Of a stretch of 64,000 nt of DNA, positions 51,567 through 61,325 are shown one piece after another. Under the pieces are notes generated by a model that had not been told where the DNA came from, ran no database searches, and saw only the letters and a list, made by a program, of their open reading frames with translations. Position 1 is the stretch's first letter. Each line of letters begins with the position of its first letter. Origin of the DNA: Caecitellus pseudoparvulus (lineage: Eukaryota; Bigyra: Bicosoecida); contig CBFFRQ010000035.1 of the NCBI GenBank assembly GCA_965644315.1, positions 1 through 64,000 of the forward strand, read 5' to 3'. Position numbers and translations under genes: made by a program.

Positions 51567-53657
51567 TCAGTCGCCCCCTGCTCGGGCACTGATGGCTTTG
51601 AGGGCCTCGACGGGGTCGAAGGAGGCCGCGGAGCGCACCTCCTCGGGGCTGGGCATGGCGCCGGCGCGGAACAGCTCGAGGCAGGCGACCGCCTTGGGAT
51701 CATCGTTCACCGTCACGACGCCAGTGATGTGGTCATCAGTGACGTAATACGCCGTGAAGACGGGCTTGCCGCCCAGCTGCGCGTCGGGCGTGCCGTGCCA
51801 GATGGTGTCCGTAATACGCCGGGCGTGCCCCGCGTACCGCACCGACATGCCGAAGAGGCCTGTCCAGAAGAACGGCACGACGTCGTATGCGACGCGCTTG
51901 CCCAGCATGTTGCGTGCAGCGATGCGGCCGTGGTCCATGGCCACGTCGTAGTGCTCAATGCGCAGGGAAGCCGTCTCGGGGCCCTTGGAGTGGGCGAAGG
52001 GGAAGTGCGCGACGTCCCCTGCCACGTAGATGTCGCCGCTGGCGTGGGCTGAGAGGAATTCATCGCAGATGACGCCGCCGCCCTGACGAGGCTCGGCCGT
52101 GGTGATGCCCTCGGCGCCCTCCAACCAGGCGGTTGCCGGGATGATGCCAGCGCCGATGATGACGATGTCCGCGGGCAGGACGGTGCCGGACCGCAGCTCC
52201 AGCTCCGCGACGGCCGACTCGTCTTCCTCCGCAGCGACAAACTCAGTGACGGTGTCCTGCATGTGGAAGGCGACGCCCTCCTTCTCTGCCCGCTGCCGGA
52301 CGATGGAGCCCACCTGCTTGCCCAGCACGCGCTCGAAGGGCTCCTCCTCCATGCCCACCACGGTGACACTGCCCACGGCAGGGGGGGCTGCGCCACGAGA
52401 CTTGGTGCGTTTGATGAAAAAAGCAGCCGCCTCCATGCCGATGAAGGAGCTGCCCACCACGACGATGTTCTTCTTGGGCGCGCCCATGGCCAGGGCGGCT
52501 GTGATGCTGCGGACATCGGCGGCATCCCGCAGCACGAAGACACCCCGCAGGTCTGCGCCAGGCAGCTTGAAGGACTCCGAGCCGGCGAAGGTGCGCGCAT
52601 TACCGCCGGTGGCGATGAGCAGCTTGTCAAAGGCGAGCTCCTGGGCGGCGCCGTCGGCAGTGGTGATGTTCAAGGAGCGCTGGGCGGTGTCCAGGCTCAC
52701 CGCCTCAGTGGACAGCAGCACGTTCACCTCCAGCTCACCGTACCGGGCGGCCTTCAGCAGCACGGGCGCCTCCTCCTGCTCCTTGGGGGTGAAGGTCTTG
52801 CTCAGGGCGGTGCGGTCGTAGGGCAGGTCGGCCTCCTTGGTCACCAGCGTCACGCGGCCCTGGAAACCCTCAGCGCGCAGTGTCTCCGCCGCCACTGCAC
52901 CAGCAGGCCCGCCGCCGACGATGATGAAGTGCCGGCCGTCCTCAGCGGCACGGTGGGCAGTGTCCTGTGTGCGCTTGAGGGGCACGGCAGGCTTGCCGGC
53001 AGCGTCCCGAGGCAGGTCCACGTGCACGCGGCCGTTGGAGACGGTGGTGGGGAAGGAGTGCATAGCCTCGCACACGGGCCCGTCCTCGATGTCGCCGGTG
53101 GAGACGTTGAAGCGAGCTGCGTGCCAGGGGCACACGACACAGTCGCCGGCCAGGACACCCTTGGCCATGGAGGCGCCCTTGTGGCTGTGCGGGGCAAGGG
53201 GGGGCAGGGAGCGTGGGGTGATTGCGCGGTCGTTGATGGGGCGCAACGCTAGCGAAACGCACGGACACTTGGCTGACAGGGCCTTGAACTCGCCCTTGTC
53301 GGTCTGAACAAAGGGATGGCGGGGCGGAAGTGGTGCACCGTGCGCAGGAGTGCCCTGCTGCACCACTCACGTGCACGACGAGGATCTTTGCCTTGCTGTC
53401 TGGGACGGAAACCTCCTTCATGGAGCCTCGCGGAATAGCGGACACTGCCGCGACATCAACCAGGCTGTTGGCCGAGAACATGAACTGCGACAGGGGCGGA
53501 CAGTGAGACGTCTTGCATGCAGGTGTCGCAGCACTCCCTGGCACGGTGTGGCTTGGGCAGCACGCACCTGGAAAACGCCAGCGGCCACGACGACCACTGC
53601 CACAACGGCTGCCACGAGGAAGGCATGCTCCTCGAGCAGAGCGAGGATGTCTTCCAT
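51567..53657 (-). CDS. AIFM3-type Rieske ferredoxin / FAD-dependent reductase, membrane-anchored (4 exons)
   Basis: Exons 53657-53568, 53484-53371, 53303-53263 and 53184-51567 give 620 residues; introns are 83, 67 and 78 nt. Exon 1 (30 residues) is an N-terminal hydrophobic anchor (AFLVAAVVAVVVVAAGVF). The Rieske domain follows, with C81-P-H83 and C100-P-W-H103 as the [2Fe-2S] ligands; the C-P/H junction is formed by splicing. Then come the FAD site IIVGGGPAGAVAAETL, the NAD(P)H site VVVGSSFIGMEAA, the second FAD motif IYVAGDVAHFP and a C-terminal domain typical of AIFL/AIFM3. It should pass electrons from NAD(P)H through FAD to the cluster; partner unknown. The 78-nt intron is a multiple of three with no stop, so retention would separate the Rieske ligands. 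Confidence 0.9.
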
Positions 53658-53882
53658 GGTGGGTGGGTGGGGCTGGGATGGCACGCACACTATGCACCAA
53701 GGCTCGGGGAGGGAGCCGAAGCACGTGCTGGTTGGGGGAGGATCGTGGATTTGTCGCAGGCATCGCAAAGGGAGCCGTGTCCGCTCGACCGGGCGCACCC
53801 CTGCCCACGCACCACAAGGTCAGCCACGAGCAGACACGCCTGTCAAGCCCGCACAATCACGAAATTGAATCCTTCGCCTTGG

Positions 53883-55262
53883 TCATTGAATTTCACAGCC
53901 CCGACCTCCTTGCGCCCTCACTCCGCTCCAGATGCCAGCCCATGCGCTTGCCCGCTTCTCACTGACCGGCACAGCTTCCCAGTGCACATCAACCATGAGG
54001 AGTGCACGGCTCGTGCAGACGACCATGAGGCGGGCATACTCTTTCTGAAAGTCAGGGGCGCCAAGAGCAAGGTCGCCGCCGCCCTCCAGACCCGCTTCCT
54101 TGTCCAACCCTGCGCTCATCTCTCTCCCAGGTGGCTTGAGATACAGCAGTGTGGAGCGATTAATGACTTTTCTCAAGTTGAATGGCGTCCACTTCAGCCA
54201 CTCGATTACCTCTGGCAGACTCACCAGGCTTGTGAGCATGCTGTCCGGCTCCAGAGCAGTCCTCCGCGGAGGAGTCGAAGGCAAGCTGACACGATACGTT
54301 GAGCTGACCACAAACTCCCTCCTGGACTGTGCCCACAGCACATGCAGGAGCACTCGTGATGGCCGGAGCTCGTACTTGCTCCGCTGGTGCACGACCCAGT
54401 TCAGTGGCAGCCGGTGCAGCAACAATGCAGATCTTAAAGCGAGCACCTCGGCGAGGTGGGCAGGCTTCAGGCCCTCTTTCGCCGCCTTCATGAGGACATC
54501 AAAGCATAGTATGCCAGATTTGTCCGAGTGTTGCACCACACCATCTGCAATGCACTCCACCGCGCCTTGCCTCCACACAGGCCGGGGCAGTGGCCAAGCG
54601 CAGACGAGATCCAGATCTACAACCCTATCAAGGATGACTTTTTCGTGGTCTTCCGCCAGCTGAACTCCACCCCACGTGCTGTCAGGGCACTCTTCACACA
54701 GGCACTCGCTAGCCCGTGTCATGACGTCGTTCAGAAGGTCCACCGCGACCATCTGGAATTTCTTCAGCACTACGCATTTCTGAACGCTTCCTCTCACGCC
54801 GAATGCAAAGGCCATGTGTTCGATGTCCTCCCCCAGCTGCACAACTGCTCGGCAGCAAGCCAAGGCCAGCTGGACATGCGTCACCGCTGCGTGGCAGTGT
54901 GGGACGAGGAGGCTCCCTGTGGCGTCAGCGGCTACGCCCAGAAGTTTGGCTTGCAGCGCAGCTGCCGCGCCCTGCTCGGGGAGAATGACTGACGCGCTCC
55001 CCGTGTTTGAAGAGTGCAGTGGTGCATCCAGCACACACACTGTTTCAGGAAGTGCGTACAGAAGGTCGCGAAGCACACGACCCGGCAGCTCCTTGGCTCG
55101 GATTTCGCCCAGCAAGCTCTCAAACTGGGCTCGCCAGCTGCACGGGACGTGCACGGGCGCCTGAACGCCCTCCAGAGGAGTGTCTTCGGACGTTGTCGAG
55201 GGATTCTTGTACTCTTGGAGGAAGGGGTGTGACTCCTTCTTGTCTGTGCACTCGGCGGCCAT
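53883..55262 (-). CDS. Unrecognised 459-residue protein
   Basis: Start chosen at ATG 55262 (MAAECTDKKESH), the first ATG giving a soluble, acidic start; the frame stays open upstream without ATG. The protein is mixed alpha/beta. It has LPGRVLRDLLYALPETVCVLD, a histidine/cysteine stretch LVPHCHAAVTHVQLALACC, CLCEECPDS and IEWLKWTPFNLRKVINRSTLLYLKPP. The C-terminus has a hydrophobic ARLMVVCTSRALLMVDVHW strand pair. No signal peptide, membrane helix or family signature was recognised. No splice sites are required. It lies 225 nt downstream of the AIFM3-like start on the same strand. Confidence 0.65.
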   Translation of the reverse strand: MAAECTDKKESHPFLQEYKNPSTTSEDTPLEGVQAPVHVPCSWRAQFESLLGEIRAKELPGRVLRDLLYALPETVCVLDAPLHSSNTGSASVILPEQGAAAALQAKLLGVAADATGSLLVPHCHAAVTHVQLALACCRAVVQLGEDIEHMAFAFGVRGSVQKCVVLKKFQMVAVDLLNDVMTRASECLCEECPDSTWGGVQLAEDHEKVILDRVVDLDLVCAWPLPRPVWRQGAVECIADGVVQHSDKSGILCFDVLMKAAKEGLKPAHLAEVLALRSALLLHRLPLNWVVHQRSKYELRPSRVLLHVLWAQSRREFVVSSTYRVSLPSTPPRRTALEPDSMLTSLVSLPEVIEWLKWTPFNLRKVINRSTLLYLKPPGREMSAGLDKEAGLEGGGDLALGAPDFQKEYARLMVVCTSRALLMVDVHWEAVPVSEKRASAWAGIWSGVRAQGGRGCEIQ

Positions 55263-55997
55263 TGCAGAGGCTGCGTTGCCAGGCCAAATTCCGCAGCGGC
55301 ACCCGAAACGCGAGGCTGGCACAGAGCCTGGGCTGGACAGGCGGCCCTGACGAGTCCGTAGTGCATGTTTGGTGAGTGAAGCGTGTGGCATGCGTTTGGC
55401 ATGTGGGCGGAGGTTTCTTTTGCGTGCTGTAGTCAAGGCTGCCAACCATCCAGTGGCTTGCAGTGACCCAGTGGAAGCACCTGGCAGGCGCGTCGCCCCC
55501 TGCTGCCACCTGGTACGGCAGGCGGACGACCAGCTTGTGCACCTGGGCGTCCCACATCTAAAGAGCTCCCCCGTTGTTCCCCGTCACCGGGTGGCTGCCG
55601 TCTGGCGTGAATGCCACGGCGAGGGCGAGGGCGCCGCGAGGTGCAGCTTGCCAGCGGTTGCCACAGCAGGGGAAGCACACTCCCCCATCCGATGGGATGT
55701 CCGGTATCTCAGCGACAAAGTCGCGAAAGTAGCTTCCTGGACCCCCCCAAGATCCCTGGTTAGGCGTGCCAGGTGGTTTGTATCCGGACTGCAACAGCAC
55801 TTCAAGAGCCACTGCACATTTCACTGCCCAACCACGCAGTGTCACAGCCTTGCCACCGCCATCTTCACACCTGAAGGACCTGCTGCTGCTGGGCCACCTG
55901 ACCCAGTGTCTGTTCCTCAGCTCCCTGCTTGCCCCCACCCTGCAGTTGGCTCGCCCTCTTCTGGCTTGGGCCACGGCCGGCGCCAGCCAAGGGCAGG
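55263..55997. other. Gap between the 459-residue gene and the glycosyltransferase
   Basis: 735 nt without a confident gene. It includes a minus-strand WD40-like fragment near 55400-55640 (listed separately). Plus-strand open frames over the same DNA look like shadows or leader sequence of the glycosyltransferase. Confidence 0.4.
55400..55640 (-). pseudogene. Possible WD40-repeat relic
   Basis: The minus strand reads ALALAVAFTPDGSHPVTGNNGGAL, then TAG, then ATG and MWDAQVHKLVVRL in the same frame. The two halves together resemble one WD40 blade (A.AF.PDG..L.TG...G.L..WD...). The stop replaces the residue before MWD. Downstream, CFHWVTASHWMVGS faintly resembles the next blade. It could be a decayed gene fragment, or an intron acceptor (CTCTTTAG) may sit at the stop, making this part of an unrecognised spliced gene. 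It lies between genes on both strands. Confidence 0.3.
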
Positions 55998-57125
55998 ATG
56001 CTGCCCAGCACAGCAAGCTCAGGCCGAAAGGCCAGCTGTGGTGCATCTCCCTGTGTTCGGGCTTGTCGCGGGCTGCAGTGCTACCACACGCTGCTGTCGC
56101 CGTGGGTCGAAGTGGCGCAAGGGAAGCGCAGTCAAATTCCGCGCAGCACGCTGCTGCTCACAGCCGCCTGCGTTGCCCTGGTTGTGGCGGCGACGTATGC
56201 AGGAGCGTTCCTGTTCAGTGACGTCGTGTACTTTCAGCTGCACGAGGCGGTTGTGGCTGTGTCCTCTGTGCTGGGCACTTCCTCCACCCGTGCCGCTCAG
56301 TGTGGGCAGTGGCCCAGCCACGGCTCTGAGGCTGCCGTCGGCGCCCTTGTGTCCAGCCCAGGAGCAGGCGCGCCCTCCGCCAAGCCGCGCATCGCCGTGC
56401 TAACGCTGTACTCGGGGCGGGCTTGGGAGTGGGCTGGCCGCCTCAGCGACGCCAACAAGGCTGCCTACTGTGCCAAGCACGGCTACACCTGCGTCAACGG
56501 CAATGATCTCGTAGACCCCTCCCGGCCCGCTGCCTGGTCCAAGCTGCTGGCAATCAAGCACTTCCTGCCTGACTTTGACTGGGTGTTCTACATGGACAGT
56601 GACACGTTCGTTATGAACGCCAGCGTGGGTTTGGAGGCGTTTCTGGACCGCCGGTATGACTTCATCGCCACCAACGACGGCAACGGCTTCAACTCGGGCG
56701 TCATGCTGGTGCGCAATACGGCCTGGTCCCTGCAGTGGTTGCAGGATCTGTGGGACCAGGACCAGCTGGTGTCGGGCAAGGGCCTCCCGTTCCTGTACGA
56801 GCAGCGCGCGTTTCACGCGTTGCTGTCAGCTGACCCGGCCTCGGAGGCAGCCCACGTGAAGTACCTGCCGCCCTGCGCCTTCAACTCCCAACTGCGCAAG
56901 AGTCCCTGGGATGCGTCGCAGTACAATGACGGCGACTTTGTCCTGCATTTCGCGGGGTACCACGGCCTGACCAAGGAAGTCATGTTGTGTCGGTACGCTG
57001 GCGTGCTGCACACGACCTGGTGCCCCTTCCCACCTGAGCTGCTGGCAGACGTGCCGGGCCGAGTGGTGCCGTACTGCAGTGCTGCGTTTGGGGAGCACAG
57101 CCACTTGCTGGGCCCCCAGAGGTGA
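55998..57125 (+). CDS. Golgi-type type II membrane glycosyltransferase, GT34 (GMA12/MNN10)-like
   Basis: 376 residues from ATG 55998; the frame is also open to an ATG at 55929 and an upstream exon is possible, so the N-terminus is uncertain. A single membrane anchor LLLTAACVALVVAATYAGAF sits at ~50-72, with the catalytic domain behind it. Family marks are NKAAYCAKHGYTC, AAWSKLLAIKHFLPDFDWVFYMDSDTFVMN with the DxD metal/nucleotide-sugar site DSD near residue 200, GFNSGVMLVRNTAWSL, a YEQRAF segment and GDFVLHFAGYHG. GT34 enzymes add galactose, mannose or xylose in the Golgi; the sugar here is not predictable. It converges on VPS37 with a 34-nt gap. Confidence 0.82.
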   Translation: MLPSTASSGRKASCGASPCVRACRGLQCYHTLLSPWVEVAQGKRSQIPRSTLLLTAACVALVVAATYAGAFLFSDVVYFQLHEAVVAVSSVLGTSSTRAAQCGQWPSHGSEAAVGALVSSPGAGAPSAKPRIAVLTLYSGRAWEWAGRLSDANKAAYCAKHGYTCVNGNDLVDPSRPAAWSKLLAIKHFLPDFDWVFYMDSDTFVMNASVGLEAFLDRRYDFIATNDGNGFNSGVMLVRNTAWSLQWLQDLWDQDQLVSGKGLPFLYEQRAFHALLSADPASEAAHVKYLPPCAFNSQLRKSPWDASQYNDGDFVLHFAGYHGLTKEVMLCRYAGVLHTTWCPFPPELLADVPGRVVPYCSAAFGEHSHLLGPQR

Positions 57126-57159
57126 CGGCGAGTCTGGGAGTCAGCGTCGGCGTCATGGG

Positions 57160-58526
57160 TCACACCATCCCGTGGGACGGTGACCCCTCCAGCGCCCCGC
57201 CGCCCACCATTTGCGCTGTCGCAGCCAAGCTGTGGTGCTTGCTGCGCTGGGCGATGTACGCGTCCAGAGCTGCCGTCAACCAGCGGGTACGGGCTGGCCC
57301 AGCGCCCAGTGCAGGCGCACCCTCGCCGCCCACGAATGCATCCTCCGCCTGCAGGCTGTCCGTGTCTGCCGCCTCCGCCGCCCCCTCCAGCTGGCTCTGC
57401 AGGGCAGTGGGGACGAAGCGCGCCTCAATGCTGCGCTTGCGCTCCTCCATGGCGCGGGCCGTGTCCTCCAGACGAGCCACCGCGGCGCGGCGTGCCTCGG
57501 CCTCCTCGCGTTTCTGGCGCAGGCCGTCCTCCTTGCCCGCGTTGGCGAGACAAGCGGCCAGGTTCTCCTGCTTCAGGCCCTTGAGCATGTCTCGGAACAG
57601 GCGCACGGTGTCCTGCCCGTTCACGAAGGCGGCCCGGGTGATGTCGTCTGCCTCCAGCACCATCAGCTCTGCCAGCTTCATGTGCTGCAGGGCGGGGAAG
57701 GAGGAGGGGATGGGGGGCATTTGGGTGTGCAGGGTGCCTGCTTCGTGCCCACTGCCGCCAGGGCGGTCACCCCCCGACGCCGGCGGCGTGGCTGGTGCAG
57801 GGTCGGTGCGCGGCGCAGGGCTGTGTCCAGGCCAGCCGGCGGCTCCAGCGCCAGCACCAGCGCCGGCATGTGCGGCGGCGTAAGGAGGCATGGAGCCGCC
57901 TGGCATGCCATGCGGTGGCTGTCCAGGGATTGGCTGGGGCATGTGGTGGGGCTGGCTCGCCGGGTACCCGCTGCTGACAGCTGGCTGCGCTGGTGGCAGC
58001 GGCTCGGCGGTGGGTGCCAAGTCCATGAAATGCCGCATGATGCCCAGAATCACGGGGCCCAGCGGCACCGTCGCATTCCACTGCCTTAGGGCATCGCAGC
58101 CCACCACGACGTGGTTGACATCCAACCACGGGTGTCGCAGGCGGTGTCCTGGCAGCAGCAGCTGTGCAGGGGCGTGGGCAGCATGGCGTGGCGGGGTGGT
58201 GAGGAGCTTTCGCAGCAAGAGCCGCGCACCTGCAGCACAGGCGGTTCTTGGGGAAAGCGTGGGGGCAGAGTGCTGCAAAGGCAGGCGGAAGAGGGGGAGG
58301 TGGGGAGCATGTCGCTGGCCCGCAGCAGGCAGCCTTGCAACTCCTCACATCTGCACTGTGCAAACTTGGTCTGTGGCTCGCAGCTTGAGACCCAATGCGT
58401 ACACATTGGGGCCGCGCTCAGCCAGGTACGTGTTGTCCCGCTTCACAGAAGCAATGTGCTGCGCCGCTCTGTGCAGGAAAGCGCCAACATCCAGTGTCTG
58501 GTTGAGCGCACAGGCGTTGGGCCGCT
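57160..58526 (-). CDS. VPS37A: VPS37 (VPS37A-like), ESCRT-I subunit; 5' exon unresolved
   Basis: Exons read on the minus strand: 58526-58349, 58272-58230 and 58161-57160, with introns of 76 and 68 nt. Joined, they give a UEV-like domain: NTYLAERGPNVYALGLKLRATDQVCTVQ, ITLPPRFPQEPPVLQ, then HPWLDVNHVVVG and VILGIMRHF. A Pro/Gly/His-rich linker follows, then the C-terminal Mod_r helical domain (LFRDMLKGLKQENLAACL, EARRAAVARLEDTARAMEER, FVPTALQSQLEGAAEAAD) that binds TSG101 and VPS28. ESCRT-I sorts ubiquitinated cargo into multivesicular bodies. The exon at 58526 begins in phase 1 after GCGCAG, so a short first exon with the start codon lies upstream; an ATG at about 58573 (MFGF, a common VPS37 start) is in the wrong frame without a further splice. 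Confidence 0.85.
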
Positions 58527-58837
58527 CTGCGCAGGGTGACTAACGTGAGCGGCCTCGCCCGGAATCCAAACATGGTGAGCCCGGGGTTGATGGCAGCAGG
58601 GCCGTTCAGCACAGGCTGGTGTGCAGGCGCTGTGGCCTTGACAGGCACTGCAGATATGTGTACAGACAGTGTGCGAGGCGTGGTGGTGTGGGGTCTGGTT
58701 GGTTTTGTGAGGAACCTTCTCCGCGCCTGCCACGTGAAACGCAAGGAAAACGTCGGGCACACGAGGGGTGTCTGCGTTGCTCACCACACGAGCTTCACCT
58801 CACACAAGTCAGCACCATTTCAAAACACACACGCCAA

Positions 58838-61208
<2,371 letters not shown>

Positions 61209-61325
61209 GCGTGCGTGCTGCGCTACGCTGCGTTGACCCCGCCGGCACAAAAACCACAATGCAAAGCGCGCAGCCACAGCCCATTGCGAAGCGAAAGTGG
61301 GCAGAGCAGACCGCACACGTGCAAC

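Noticed and set aside
55369-56403. Plus-strand 344-codon frame upstream of and overlapping the glycosyltransferase
   Set aside because: It overlaps the GT34 gene in another frame, is Pro/Arg/Cys-rich and has no motif.
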